Below, in pieces: positions 7,894 to 16,495 of a stretch of 64,000 bases of DNA (position 1 is its first letter; each line of letters begins with the position of its first letter). Source of the stretch: Methanofollis formosanus (GTDB lineage Archaea > Halobacteriota > Methanomicrobia > Methanomicrobiales > Methanofollaceae); contig NZ_CP037968.1 of the NCBI RefSeq assembly GCF_019633745.1, forward strand, positions 2,858,789 through 2,922,788, read 5' to 3'. The notes under the pieces are model-generated. The model did no database searches. It had not been told where the DNA came from and was given only the letters and a program-made list of their open reading frames with translations. The position numbers and the translations under genes were made by a program.

Positions 7894-9159
7894 ATGGCCG
7901 GGCGTGCGGCGCTGGTGCTCAGGGGGGTCACCCTCCCCTCCGGCCGGGTGGCCGACCTCAGCCTCGGCGAGGGCCGGGTGCTCCATATCGGCGCCGGCCT
8001 GCCGGCAGACGAGAGCGTCGACGCCACGGGCCTCCTCTGCCTGCCGGCTGCGGTGGACATGCACACCCACCTCAGGGGCGGGCGAGAGCAGTCGGCCAAG
8101 GAAGACTGGACGACCGGGACGACGAGCGCCCTCTTCGGCGGGGTGACCGTCGTCGTCGATCAGCCCAACACCATCCCGCCGCTGACCGCGCCCGACGCCT
8201 TCAAGGCGCGTGTCGCCGAGGCGGCCGGGCAGGCGAGGTGCCGGTTCGCGGTCAACGCCGGGGTGGTGCCCGGCGCCGACCTCCCGGCCCTCTGGCGTGC
8301 CGGTGCGATGGCCTTCGGCGAAGTCTTTGCCGGGCCGTCCAGTTATGGCGAGGCGGTGCCCCCTGACGTGCTCGGCCGGGCCTTCCTGACGCTCCGAGAC
8401 CTCGGGGCACTTGCCACCGTCCATGCCGAAGACCCGCTCCCCGGTGCGCCGGAGAGTCTTGCCGAGCATGACCGCCTCAGGCCCGCCTCCGCCGAGGCGG
8501 CGGCGGTGCGGGCGGTGGGGCGTCTGGTACCCCGCGGTGGGGGGGTCCACTTCTGCCATATGAGTTCGGCCGCGGCCGTCGACGCCGCCGACCCCGTCGG
8601 CACCGTCGAGGTAACTCCTCACCACCTCTTCCTCTCCCGGGAGCACTTCGAGGCCGATGACACTCATGCCAGGATGAACCCCCCCTTGAGGGCCGAGAAA
8701 GAACGAAAAGCACTCTGGAGTCGGTGGGACGCGATCGACGCGGTCGCTTCCGACCATGCCCCGCACACCGCCGCCGAGAAGGCGGTCCCCTTTGCGGAAG
8801 CCCCGTCCGGGGTACCCGGCGTCGAGACGATGCTCCCCCTCCTGATGGCCGAAGTCGTCTCAGGCCGACTCTCCCTCGCGTCGGTCATCGAGAAGACGGC
8901 GGTCAACCCGGCCGGGATCCTCGGCATCGCCCCGGCCGGATTCGGGCCTGGCGAGCGGGCCGACTTCGCCCTGTACCCGAAGGAGCCGACTTCAATCGAC
9001 CCCGACGCCCTGCATACGAAATGCACCTGGACGCCCTTCGAGGGAACGGACGCCGTCTTCCCCGCGATCGTGGTGATGGACGGCGCGTGTGTCGTCCGGG
9101 ACGACGAGTACTTCGGGTCAGGCAGCACCTGGCTCCCTGGCAAAGGCTATAATCCCTGA
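7894..9159 (+). CDS. pyrC: Dihydroorotase
   Basis: 421-aa amidohydrolase that interconverts N-carbamoyl-aspartate and dihydroorotate in pyrimidine synthesis. Metal ligands are visible in PAAVDMHTHLRGG (His57 and His59), in VTPHHLFLS (about 235-243) and in VASDHAPHT (about 285-293), the expected Asp-His pair. Length and order match type I dihydroorotases of archaea. It starts 14 nt after hypE, with AAAGGAGGAAA as ribosome site, so it is co-transcribed with the hydrogenase maturation genes. There is no functional link known; both processes use carbamoyl phosphate, which may be coincidence. Other pyrimidine genes are not adjacent, but pyrE lies at 17 kb. Confidence 0.9.
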   Translation: MAGRAALVLRGVTLPSGRVADLSLGEGRVLHIGAGLPADESVDATGLLCLPAAVDMHTHLRGGREQSAKEDWTTGTTSALFGGVTVVVDQPNTIPPLTAPDAFKARVAEAAGQARCRFAVNAGVVPGADLPALWRAGAMAFGEVFAGPSSYGEAVPPDVLGRAFLTLRDLGALATVHAEDPLPGAPESLAEHDRLRPASAEAAAVRAVGRLVPRGGGVHFCHMSSAAAVDAADPVGTVEVTPHHLFLSREHFEADDTHARMNPPLRAEKERKALWSRWDAIDAVASDHAPHTAAEKAVPFAEAPSGVPGVETMLPLLMAEVVSGRLSLASVIEKTAVNPAGILGIAPAGFGPGERADFALYPKEPTSIDPDALHTKCTWTPFEGTDAVFPAIVVMDGACVVRDDEYFGSGSTWLPGKGYNP

Positions 9160-9189
9160 GCCCAAATACTACAATGCCGATACATGCAC

Positions 9190-9345
9190 GCCCATAGGTC
9201 CCCGCGCGATTCGATTGGCGATGACCTGGATATGAGCTGCGGGACAACCCGGACGTGCGACAGGCATTCCGCCCGGCGCGAGGGTTAAGACCAGGTGAAG
9301 ATAGGCACATGCCACTGGTGATCCATGGTCGTTAGCGCCGGGCGA
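9190..9345 (+). ncRNA. Candidate structured RNA / leader before the DUF167 gene
   Basis: The 192-nt gap after pyrC holds no gene but folds strongly on paper. A perfect 10-bp stem joins 9270-9279 and 9335-9344 (CGCCCGGCGC with GCGCCGGGCG). Inside it, TAAGACCA (9286-9293) can pair with TGGTCGTTA (9326-9334) with one bulge. The same ACCA can instead pair in ACCAGGTG (9290-9297) with CACTGGT (9313-9319). These two pairings exclude each other. A TATA-like CAAATACTA sits at 9164-9172, so transcription may start near 9190. The stem ends 7 nt before the ATG at 9352. No known RNA family was recognised. Confidence 0.45.
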
Positions 9346-9351
9346 CATACT

Positions 9352-9684
9352 ATGGTGGTTCTTGTGGATTCTTTTGGCGATGCAGTTCTCAGTTCCGACA
9401 ACGGCGCCGTGATCACCATCGACGTTTCTGCTGGGTGTAAAAAAGACGCTTTCCCGGCCGGTTACAACCCCTGGCGCAAGGCCGTCGTCTGCCATGTCGC
9501 CGCAAGGGCGGTAGGCGGGAAGGCGAACCGCGCGATTCTCGATCTCATCGCCGGGACATTCGGGGTCCCGAAGTCATCGGTGAGCATCATCTCGGGTGCG
9601 ATCTCAAGCACCAAAAAAATCGAAATTGCAGGCATCTCAAGAGAAGATGCGGTTTCGAGACTCTCTGTCCTTCTAAAGGCCTAG
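9352..9684 (+). CDS. DUF167/UPF0235 (YggU-like) protein
   Basis: 110-aa protein of the DUF167 family, small conserved alpha/beta proteins without an agreed function, found in bacteria, archaea and eukaryotes. The family core VAARAVGGKANRAILDLIAGTFGV appears at about residues 49-72 (the A-x-G-K-A-N motif) and a basic SSTKKIEI follows near 88-95. The ATG at 9352 is preferred over an earlier GTG at 9325 because the family starts here and because the earlier codon lies inside the strong stem-loop just upstream. No good ribosome site precedes it, which fits either a leaderless message or control by the structured leader. Confidence 0.8.
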   Translation: MVVLVDSFGDAVLSSDNGAVITIDVSAGCKKDAFPAGYNPWRKAVVCHVAARAVGGKANRAILDLIAGTFGVPKSSVSIISGAISSTKKIEIAGISREDAVSRLSVLLKA

Positions 9685-9727
9685 ATCGCCTGTTCTTTCC
9701 TGGGGGCCGCTCCCGGTTCCGGGGGTG

Positions 9728-9797
9728 CTTATAAGTATTCCTCCCGGTATATCTACTACTGTTATCTATGGTCTGTCATAGTAATCCTGATATGACA
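9728..9797 (+). promoter_or_regulatory. dnaG promoter region with a 7-bp inverted repeat
   Basis: A TATA-like CTTATAAG (9728-9735) lies about 80 nt before the dnaG ATG. Downstream of the expected transcription start is a perfect inverted repeat, TGTCATA (9774-9780) and TATGACA (9791-9797), with a 10-nt spacer. It could be an operator or a leader hairpin just ahead of the GGAGG ribosome site at 9804-9808. Confidence 0.45.
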
Positions 9798-9814
9798 TAC
9801 TCTGGAGGCTTACC

Positions 9815-11038
9815 ATGTACTCATCTGATACGACCAAGTATCTCATTCACATTCATCTGTTTGCAGAGGGGGTGGTCGAGAAACCTGACGTAGTCGGGGC
9901 CATATTTGGCCAGACTGAAGGGTTGCTCGGCGAAGACCTCGACCTGCGCGATCTCCAACGGACCGGGCGGGTCGGACGGATAGACGTCCATATCGCGAGC
10001 AAGAAAGGCGAAACACGGGGCGAGATCCTCATCTCCTCGTCCCTGGACCGGGCGGAGACCGCCGTGCTTGCGGCGTCCCTGGAGACGATCGACCGCGTCG
10101 GGCCGTGCGTCGCCCATGCACGGGTCGAGCGGATCGAGGACATCAGGGTGACGAAGCGCAAGCAGATCGTGGAGCGCGCGAAGGAGCTCCTGCTGACGCA
10201 TTTCGACGAGACCGCCATCGACTCGACCGAACTCCTCGACGATGTCCGGGAGTCGATGCGGATCGAAAAGATCGGGGTGCTGGGGGAGGAACGAGTCCCG
10301 GCCGGCCCGAATGTCCACGAGTCCGACGCCGTCATCGTCGTCGAGGGACGGGCCGATGTGATCAACCTGCTCAGGTACGGGATCAAGAACGCCGTCGCGG
10401 TGGAAGGGACGAAGGTCCCGGCGGTGATCGCCAAACTCTGCGAGGTGAAAACGGCGACGGCGTTCCTTGACGGTGACCGGGGTGGCGACCTCATCCTGCG
10501 CGAACTCCTGCAGGTGGCCGATATCGACTATGTCGCCCTCTGTCCGCGAGGCAAGAGCGTGGAGGACCTGACCAGAAAAGAGATCATCAAGGCCCTCAGG
10601 AACAAGATGCCGGTGGAGTACTTCAGGGAGCAGCTTGATGAGGGGAAGGAGCCTGTGCCCGAGAAGGTCGAGATCCCGGTGAAAGAGGAAGCGGAGGTGA
10701 TCGTCAGCGAGGTGTCCGGGGAAGAAGAGGTTTCCCGCGTTGCGGAGGTCACCGGCCCGACGCTTGAGCAGCAGGTGCGAGAGGTGGAAGGGAAGAAGAC
10801 CGCGAGGTTCCTGGACGCGGACTACGGCCTCATCGCCGAGGTCGGCGTCGGCAAGGTGGAGGATGCCCTCGAGACGGTCGATCCCGATACTGCCGGGGTT
10901 GTGCTGGACTACCCTGTGGACCAGCACCTGGTCGACGCGTTCCTTGCAAAGGGGATCGAATTTGTCGCCGCTCCCGAGTTCAAGGAGATCGTCAAGAGAC
11001 CGCTATCTCTGCGGCTCATGAAAATCAAGAAAGTATAG
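9815..11038 (+). CDS. dnaG: Archaeal DnaG-type primase
   Basis: 407-aa archaeal DnaG. It carries a TOPRIM domain (about residues 170-245) with the catalytic glutamate in [15 protein letters not shown] and the acidic pair in [17 protein letters not shown]. The archaeal N-terminal helical region (about 1-165) replaces the bacterial zinc-binding and RNA-polymerase-like parts. The C-terminal 140 residues are acidic and rich in E and V up to 330 and then end in a conserved [19 protein letters not shown] block. Archaeal DnaG makes RNA primers in vitro and is also found with the exosome, where it helps bind A-rich RNA. GGAGG precedes the ATG. Confidence 0.95.
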   Translation: MYSSDTTKYLIHIHLFAEGVVEKPDVVGAIFGQTEGLLGEDLDLRDLQRTGRVGRIDVHIASKKGETRGEILISSSLDRAETAVLAASLETIDRVGPCVAHARVERIEDIRVTKRKQIVERAKELLLTHFDETAIDSTELLDDVRESMRIEKIGVLGEERVPAGPNVHESDAVIVVEGRADVINLLRYGIKNAVAVEGTKVPAVIAKLCEVKTATAFLDGDRGGDLILRELLQVADIDYVALCPRGKSVEDLTRKEIIKALRNKMPVEYFREQLDEGKEPVPEKVEIPVKEEAEVIVSEVSGEEEVSRVAEVTGPTLEQQVREVEGKKTARFLDADYGLIAEVGVGKVEDALETVDPDTAGVVLDYPVDQHLVDAFLAKGIEFVAAPEFKEIVKRPLSLRLMKIKKV

Positions 11039-11046
11039 CACGGAGC

Positions 11047-11064
11047 AAATATATATATAATAAA
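11047..11064 (+). promoter_or_regulatory. TATA box of the UPF0058 gene
   Basis: An unbroken A/T run, AAATATATATATAATAAA, about 30-47 nt before the ATG at 11094, shortly after the dnaG stop. It is one of the strongest TATA-like elements in the window and suggests independent transcription of the small gene. Confidence 0.6.
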
Positions 11065-11093
11065 ATTTCCTATTTCTCTTTCCGGGTCTGGAC

Positions 11094-11381
11094 ATGCATA
11101 AAGAAGAACTGATTACCCTGCATCAGATCCTTGTCGAGATCAAGGACTACTTTGAACTGGTCAACGCTGAACTGAAGTTTCCCCAGTACTCCGCTCTGCG
11201 GATCAATCCCTCGCAGATCCACAAGAGCAAACTCGAGCACAAACATGCGATCTTCGTGCTCGGGCAGGAACTGGCCAGTGCCATGAAGGACATCGAGTTC
11301 ACCGGTTCGACCAGGATCTCGGCACGGATGAAGGATCTCGCAGAACGGGCCGAAAAAGAATTGGAGCGCAACTTCGAATGA
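11094..11381 (+). CDS. UPF0058 family protein
   Basis: 95-aa all-helical protein of the UPF0058 family, which is restricted to archaea and has no known function. The full family pattern is present: MHKEELITLHQILVEIKDYF at the N-terminus, the basic SQIHKSKLEHKHAIFVLG in the centre (about 40-57), and the closing helix rich in E and R (about 73-95). It follows dnaG after 55 nt but has its own strong TATA box. Neighbourhood with dnaG hints at an information-processing role, but this is inference only. Confidence 0.9.
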   Translation: MHKEELITLHQILVEIKDYFELVNAELKFPQYSALRINPSQIHKSKLEHKHAIFVLGQELASAMKDIEFTGSTRISARMKDLAERAEKELERNFE

Positions 11382-11489
11382 ATCCGGGCCGTTTCACCGG
11401 CCAGTTCGATCTCAAGACCGGCCGGTGGGCGGGCGTGAATCCCAGTTTCTTTTCCGTTCCACGGAATGTATTTGAGACAGTCATTTTTT

Positions 11490-11880
11490 GATCGATTTAT
11501 TCTGGTAGAACGTATTCGGATCGTCTCAGGAGGGGGTCCCGGATCTGATGGCAGGGCGCGTGATCCCGCTGGAAAGAGATTGGCTCCCCCTCCGTCCTTG
11601 GTCTATCTTCGGGGTCATGACAACGAGACGGCGTGACGATCAGGACATGCCGTCCCACTTCGCAGGATCTGTTCCGCCGTCTCGCGAGAGGATAGGATGG
11701 GGGACGGCACGGGGCGGGAATCATGTCTGCTCTTCTGTTGTGATGAGGGCGGTCGGGCGGTCCTATCTTCGGGGTCAGGAAAACAGGGCGAGTGCGACGA
11801 TCGGATGTGCCGTTCCCTCATCACCGAATCTGTTCTGCCGTCCCGCAAGAGGATAGGGCGGGGAGCACAATGCTCCTGAT
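11490..11880. repeat. Intergenic repeat: diverged pair of the 136-bp unit
   Basis: Non-coding. The phrase ATCTTCGGGGTCATGACAAC occurs near 11605 and, with changes, near 11765, each followed by the GATCAG/GATCGG-TGCCGT and CGAGAGGATAGG motifs of the left-edge tandem unit. The two units are about 160 bp apart. They fill most of the gap between UPF0058 and the ATP-grasp gene. Confidence 0.8.
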
Positions 11881-11918
11881 TCGGTTCCGATCGGGTCATA
11901 CCCCAACTCTCCAGGCAC

Positions 11919-12722
11919 CTACTCCCCGTTCTTCCTGAACTCCCGCTCCTTCTCGACGAGGTGCTCCGCAAGGAGGCGCGGGATCGGCGCTGCCATGCAG
12001 TGCCAGTTCGGGGTGCCGTTCACTTCGAGGACCGTATATCCGTCTGGAGTCTCGAGAAGGTCGACGCCGCAGTACGCTGCGCCCACCGCTCTCGCGGCCC
12101 CACCGGCGGCCTCCTGCATCTCGGCGCTGACCTCGACCGGGGTGCCGGTTCCGCCCTGGTGGATGTTGTGGGTGAGGTGCGGGGACTGCCGGCAGATCGC
12201 CCCGACCGCCTCACCCTCGATGACGAAGACACGGTAGTCGCGGTCGTTGGGGACATACTCCTGGAGATAATAGGGGGCCTCCCCGAGTTCTGCCTCGTCT
12301 TTGATGAGGCAGACCCCGATCCCGTCATAGCCGTAGACCGGTTTGATGACCGCCTGGCCGTGACGGGCCAGGAAGGCGGCAGCGAGATCATGGGAGGCCG
12401 TGAAGAGCGTTTCCGGTGAAGAGACTCCGTTCTTGAGGAGGAGTGCGGTCGTCTTCACCTTGCTTGCGCAGGTGGCGATGGCGTCGGGCGGGTTGATGAC
12501 CAGGTTCTCAAAGGAGAGGACGTCCAGACACTCGAACTGGTGGATGTCCTGCTTCATCCCGCAGACCCAGATCAGGTCGCCGCTGACCTCTGCGGCGAGG
12601 GGGTCGATGGCGTCCAGGTCGAGAAGCGAAAAATCGGCTCCCATCTGTTTGAGTTCTCTGATCACCATGGCGGTCGAGTTGTCGTCGGGGGTGTCGGTCG
12701 GTTTTGGTATGATGCGGATCAT
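11919..12722 (-). CDS. RimK-type ATP-grasp ligase
   Basis: 267-aa enzyme of the RimK family of ATP-grasp ligases, which join an amino acid, often glutamate, to a carboxylate. The ATP-grasp parts are QAVIKPVYGYDGIGVCLIKD (about 129-148), YYLQEYVPNDRDYRVFVI (about 156-173) and the metal-binding end CGVDLLETPDGYTVLEVNGTP (about 219-239, with the conserved E-x-N). Methanogens use such ligases to add glutamate to coenzyme F420 (CofF) and to tetrahydrosarcinapterin (MptN). Either is possible here and the sequence alone does not decide. An unknown gene lies 91 nt upstream on the same strand. Confidence 0.8.
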   Translation of the reverse strand: MIRIIPKPTDTPDDNSTAMVIRELKQMGADFSLLDLDAIDPLAAEVSGDLIWVCGMKQDIHQFECLDVLSFENLVINPPDAIATCASKVKTTALLLKNGVSSPETLFTASHDLAAAFLARHGQAVIKPVYGYDGIGVCLIKDEAELGEAPYYLQEYVPNDRDYRVFVIEGEAVGAICRQSPHLTHNIHQGGTGTPVEVSAEMQEAAGGAARAVGAAYCGVDLLETPDGYTVLEVNGTPNWHCMAAPIPRLLAEHLVEKEREFRKNGE

Positions 12723-12823
12723 GCTCGCTCACGCTCTCAGGTCGCCGGCGGCAGGGGCCGGTCTGATGTACCAGTACTCGGCCGGTGGAGGGGATGAAAG
12801 TATCTATCCGGCCCCGGGCACCT

Positions 12824-13414
12824 TCAGATCTCGCCGAGTCCGGCCTCCACCTTCTCGAGGAGCGTCTCGACGGCGCGGGCCTTCCCCAGCGCCGCGGGGG
12901 TGCGGCCCGCGTCCAGATCGGAGGCCGCCCCGGAGTAGAGGGTTTCAGCCCGCCTGAGCAGCCGTTCCGGCCGGCTCACGTCCTCACCGCGTTCTTTCAA
13001 CTGCCGGACCTCGTCCCTGACCGAGAGGAGTTCGTTCCCGGTATCCTGGAGGTGCCGTCTCATCTCCTCCGCCGCATCGTCCCCACCATGGAGACGCCCT
13101 TCTTCCTCCCCCTCGATCATGGCCCTGAGTTCGTCGTCGATATCAATGAGTGCCAGAGTGAGATGATGGACGACCGGGCCCGTATTCTTCTCCTCACCGG
13201 GGGAATCGGGGCGGTAGACGAACTGCAGGTCCGGCCCCGCCCGTCTCACTTCCAGGGCCCCGTACTCTCCTCTCCAGGCGATCTGGATCAACGTCCAACC
13301 GGCAGAGTCATCAGGGACCACTTCAGCTCCGCTCTCTTTGAGAACCTCGACCAGACGGTCAAGAAAGAGGTGATGGACCGTCGTCAGACCATGGGCATAG
13401 TACGTATATGGCAT
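12824..13414 (-). CDS. Uncharacterised two-part protein next to the ATP-grasp ligase
   Basis: 196 aa, not recognised. The first 100 residues look like a mixed alpha/beta domain beginning MPYTYYAHGLTTVHHLFLDR. The rest is charged and helical, with heptad-like runs (about 100-190) typical of a coiled coil or helical hairpin. There is no signal peptide or membrane segment. The ATG at 13414 is chosen because a GGGGGTG run lies about 4 nt before it; an in-frame ATG four codons earlier is the alternative. It precedes the RimK-type gene on the same strand and may share its transcript. Confidence 0.6.
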   Translation of the reverse strand: MPYTYYAHGLTTVHHLFLDRLVEVLKESGAEVVPDDSAGWTLIQIAWRGEYGALEVRRAGPDLQFVYRPDSPGEEKNTGPVVHHLTLALIDIDDELRAMIEGEEEGRLHGGDDAAEEMRRHLQDTGNELLSVRDEVRQLKERGEDVSRPERLLRRAETLYSGAASDLDAGRTPAALGKARAVETLLEKVEAGLGEI

Positions 13415-13643
13415 GCACACCCCCATCCGTTCAACCGCGTCAGTTCATATAAGCGTTCTGATGCCAGGTGCCGGACCCGGATTTCTCCAGCAGGGCCATT
13501 CGGGTATCGGTCTCCGGTTCGGTACCGGTCTCTCGATCTCCTGCTGCTCTCATATGTGAATTCGATTTTTGCTTATTCGATCCCGATCTCCTCCGGGACC
13601 ATCACCCCATCTCACCGGCAGGGATTAGTATCTTGATACAAGT

Positions 13644-14588
13644 ATGTCGGCCATGAAATATTATCCCGAAGGGGTGATGCTCCCCCCGCTCTCCGCCATC
13701 AACCGGGCCATCGAGGAGGCCTTCAGGGAACACGGCGAAGGGCGGGCACAGATGCCGTCGAAGGTCTATGTGAACTTTGAAAAAGGGGACTTCAGGACCA
13801 TGCCCGCCTACCTCCCCCGCCTTGGTGTTGCCGGCGTCAAGATCGTCAATGTCCACCCCGAAAACCCGAAGATCGGCCTACCGACCGTGATGGCCCTCAC
13901 CGTCATCCTCGACCCCGCGACCGGGATGCCCGAAGCAGTTCTCAACGCCACGCTCCTCACCGACCTGCGGACAGGTGCGGCAGGGGCGGTCGCCGCAAAG
14001 TACCTCACCCCGAAGAGATCGGTGACGCTCGGCGTCGTCGGAAGCGGCCGGCAGGCCGTTGCCCAGGTGAACGCCATCGCCGCGGTCCTGGAGATCGAAG
14101 AGATGCGGGTCTGGAGCAGGACGCCTGCGAACGCGGTGCGGTTCGGCGATCTCTTCGACACCATCACCTGCGCCCCGTCCTCGATCGAGCGTGCCTGCGA
14201 CGCCGACCTCATCGTCACCACCACCCCCTCACGAAAACCGCTGGTCTGCTCAGAATGGATCCACGAAGGAACGCACATCAATGCCATCGGCGCCGACGCA
14301 CCCGGAAAAGAGGAACTCGACCCCGCGCTCCTCACCCACGCCCGCGTCTTTGTCGACGACATGGAGCAGGCCGTTCACTCGGGCGAAGTGAACGTCCCCA
14401 TCTCGACCGGCCTCTATACCGCCGACAAGATTGCGGGCACCCTCGGCGATGTGGTGTGCGGGAGAAAAAAACGGGAGAATGCGGGTGAGATCACGCTCTT
14501 CGACTCGACGGGGCTTGCGATCCAGGACCTGGCCATCGCGGCTCTTGTCATGGAGGCGGGGGAGGGAACCGAACTGAAGTTCCCATGA
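13644..14588 (+). CDS. Ornithine cyclodeaminase / archaeal alanine dehydrogenase family enzyme
   Basis: 314-aa NAD(P)-dependent enzyme of the OCD/mu-crystallin family. Members deaminate ornithine to proline, or in archaea interconvert alanine and pyruvate. Seen are the substrate-binding GVAGVKIVNVHPENP (about 59-73, with the family lysine), the hinge LLTDLRTGAAGAVAAKYL (about 102-119), the Rossmann motif TLGVVGSGRQAVAQV (about 125-139) and HINAIGADAPGKEELDP (about 210-226, with the catalytic Asp). The N-terminus is a little shorter than usual. The two activities cannot be separated by eye; the Archaeoglobus alanine dehydrogenase is equally similar. ATG at 13644 is used; ATG three codons later is possible. 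Confidence 0.8.
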   Translation: MSAMKYYPEGVMLPPLSAINRAIEEAFREHGEGRAQMPSKVYVNFEKGDFRTMPAYLPRLGVAGVKIVNVHPENPKIGLPTVMALTVILDPATGMPEAVLNATLLTDLRTGAAGAVAAKYLTPKRSVTLGVVGSGRQAVAQVNAIAAVLEIEEMRVWSRTPANAVRFGDLFDTITCAPSSIERACDADLIVTTTPSRKPLVCSEWIHEGTHINAIGADAPGKEELDPALLTHARVFVDDMEQAVHSGEVNVPISTGLYTADKIAGTLGDVVCGRKKRENAGEITLFDSTGLAIQDLAIAALVMEAGEGTELKFP

Positions 14589-14599
14589 CCCCATGACGA

Positions 14600-14880
14600 A
14601 TCAAGAACAAAAGTTCGTCGATTGAATGCAATGAACGGTTCTGTTGAATCGGGTATGAGGCGAGAGCACGCTTCAGGCATATCGCATTCTCAATCGCCGC
14701 TCTCCGGCGCGAGACGGTAGTGATGATTCTACGATGAGGGTGGCACGTTGGATCATCACGCCTTCCCAAACATCGGTGCCGGGGGCAGCGCCCCCGGCAC
14801 AAGCATGATGGAAGGCGATGGATTCGGTTCGCAGGGGGTTGGAGTGATGAAAAGAGGGTGGTTTCTACAGAGCCCTGAAA
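14600..14880. repeat. Composite intergenic repeat
   Basis: Non-coding gap between two converging genes. It holds the hairpin TGAGGCG/CGCTTCA (14656-14675), a CTCGCGCC-like fragment in reverse, the module CTTCCCAAACATCGGTGCCG with its G/C dyad (about 14762-14800) and the module GATGAAAAGAGGGTGGTTTC ending in CTACAGAGCCC (about 14845-14876). The last module is shared with 1577-1640, 23738-23810 and 44365-44430. Confidence 0.8.
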
Positions 14881-16350
14881 TCACTCATTTTTCTCAAGGG
14901 GCTGTGCAAACTTCTTCCAGACCTCTTCACGATAGACCGGGCCCGAGTTGTAAGTGCAGAACGGGATCATCCTGCCGTCCGGCGTCGTATAGTGGATACA
15001 GCAGCGCTGGACCCGCTCGACGTCGTAGTTGAAATTGTCCATAAAGTGCATCGTGCCGATGAAGATGGCGTTCCAGTGGAAGTCCCGGAGGGCGTCGAAG
15101 TTCTGGAAGACCAGCGCCTCCCCGAGGAGTTTCCAGAGTTTCGTCCCGTTGACCTCGCCTTTCGATGCCGAGGCGCTCATCTCTTTGACGCCCTCGAGCA
15201 GGGACATGTACTTGTTGATCGTCCCGCCATGCTGCATCTTGACGGCCATCCTGTCGATCGCCTCGAAGAACTTGTCGACATCGACCATCTCGTTGATCGG
15301 GATCAGTCTGTCGCCCTCGACAAAGACATAGGTCGCCGCACCGCAGTGCTGGTGGGTGGTAAACCGCACCTGCGGTTTGCCGGTATATGCTTCGACCAGG
15401 TCGGAGATCGGGATGACGCAGGGCACCGGGTAGAAGAACTCCTTCTTGATGACTCCCTCGGTCTGCTCCTCGATCCGATCGGCGAGGTCGGGGATGGTCA
15501 CCCGCTCCCGTCTGATATCGTCCTCGCTCGCCGCCCCGGTGAACGCGACCGGCTGGAAATTGACGCCGCGGACGACTTCCACATGCTCGGCGGCATATTT
15601 CAGGATTGCTCCCACTTCGTGGTCGTTCCTGCCGTTGATGACCGTGGGGACGAGCACGACGCCGAGCCCGATCTCCTTGCAGTTCTCGACGGCCTTCAGG
15701 CTCGTGGGGAGGATCGGGTTCGTCTCCCTGGTGACGCCGTCGAAGTGGAGATAGACGGTGCTGAGCCCGACGTCCTTGAGCTCCTGGACATAGTTTATGT
15801 CTTTTGCCAGTTTGATCCCGTTTGTTGCGATCTGAACCTGGGAGAAACCCATCTCCTTGGCCTTCCAGATGATCTCAGGGAGGTCGTCGCGCATCGTCGG
15901 CTCGCCGCCTGAGAACTGGACCGCCGGTGGCGGAACCGGTTTTTCCTCCCTGAGCATCGCCATCATCCCGATCACCTCGTCGAAACTCGGTTCGTAGACG
16001 AATCCGCAGGCCCGTGCATTGGCAAAGCAGAAGTCGCAGTTGAGGTTGCACCGGTTCGTCAGGTCGATGTTGGCAAGGAGCGTCCCTGAATGATGGTTGG
16101 AACAGAGACCGCATGCGCCCGGGCAGGCCTCAGGGCCGGCCTCTCTCTGGGGATTCTGGACGCCGGCACCGATGGCCTCGTACGCGTCGAAACGCCTGTA
16201 CATCTCTGCATCTGACCAGTAGAGGTTCTTCGCTTCGCCGTGATCGGGACAGGTGCGGGTGATCCAGACCTTCCCGTCCTCCTCGGTGATCTCCGCATCG
16301 AGGACTTTTCTGCAAATCGGGCAAAGGCTTTTGGTTTCTTTCAGGAGCAT
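14881..16350 (-). CDS. tes: Tetraether lipid synthase-type radical SAM enzyme
   Basis: 489-aa radical SAM protein matching the Tes type (Methanocaldococcus MJ0619 is the characterised example), which joins two archaeol chains tail to tail to make GDGT membrane lipids. It has the N-terminal CPIC (10-13) with Cys34, a CPGACGLC cluster (Cys76, 80, 83) and the radical SAM CNLNCDFC motif (Cys101, 105, 108), followed by GGEPTMRDDLPEI (about 149-161). Cysteines near 341, 457-458 and 472 may bind further clusters. It diverges from carS, another archaeal membrane lipid gene, which supports the assignment. Related radical SAM proteins of unknown role exist, so the activity is inferred. Confidence 0.8.
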   Translation of the reverse strand: MLLKETKSLCPICRKVLDAEITEEDGKVWITRTCPDHGEAKNLYWSDAEMYRRFDAYEAIGAGVQNPQREAGPEACPGACGLCSNHHSGTLLANIDLTNRCNLNCDFCFANARACGFVYEPSFDEVIGMMAMLREEKPVPPPAVQFSGGEPTMRDDLPEIIWKAKEMGFSQVQIATNGIKLAKDINYVQELKDVGLSTVYLHFDGVTRETNPILPTSLKAVENCKEIGLGVVLVPTVINGRNDHEVGAILKYAAEHVEVVRGVNFQPVAFTGAASEDDIRRERVTIPDLADRIEEQTEGVIKKEFFYPVPCVIPISDLVEAYTGKPQVRFTTHQHCGAATYVFVEGDRLIPINEMVDVDKFFEAIDRMAVKMQHGGTINKYMSLLEGVKEMSASASKGEVNGTKLWKLLGEALVFQNFDALRDFHWNAIFIGTMHFMDNFNYDVERVQRCCIHYTTPDGRMIPFCTYNSGPVYREEVWKKFAQPLEKNE

Positions 16351-16359
16351 ATCTCATCC

Positions 16360-16495
16360 ACCGGCATTGTCTTTACAATAGCGTTCCAATAATATATGGT
16401 ACCAGCCATGCCGGGCGTTGACAGATTGTTTATACCCGACAGGCATTTAACTCTAAGTAGGAATTGAGGGGATTCGTATTATTAGTATCGTTGAC
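16360..16495. promoter_or_regulatory. Divergent tes / carS promoter region
   Basis: A 145-bp divergent spacer. A minus-strand TATA-like CCATATATTATTGG (16389-16402 on the plus strand) lies about 40-50 nt before the tes ATG. A plus-strand TGTTTATACC near 16427-16436 lies about 60 nt before the carS GTG. Both lipid genes could be controlled from this short shared region. Confidence 0.4.

Noticed and set aside
9160-9351. tRNA or C/D box RNA in the gap after pyrC
   Set aside because: No T-loop consensus, no acceptor end and no convincing C and D boxes; the stem-loop is described as an unclassified structure instead.
9821-10927. 368-codon frame opposite dnaG
   Set aside because: Antisense artefact; dnaG has TOPRIM and family-specific sequence.
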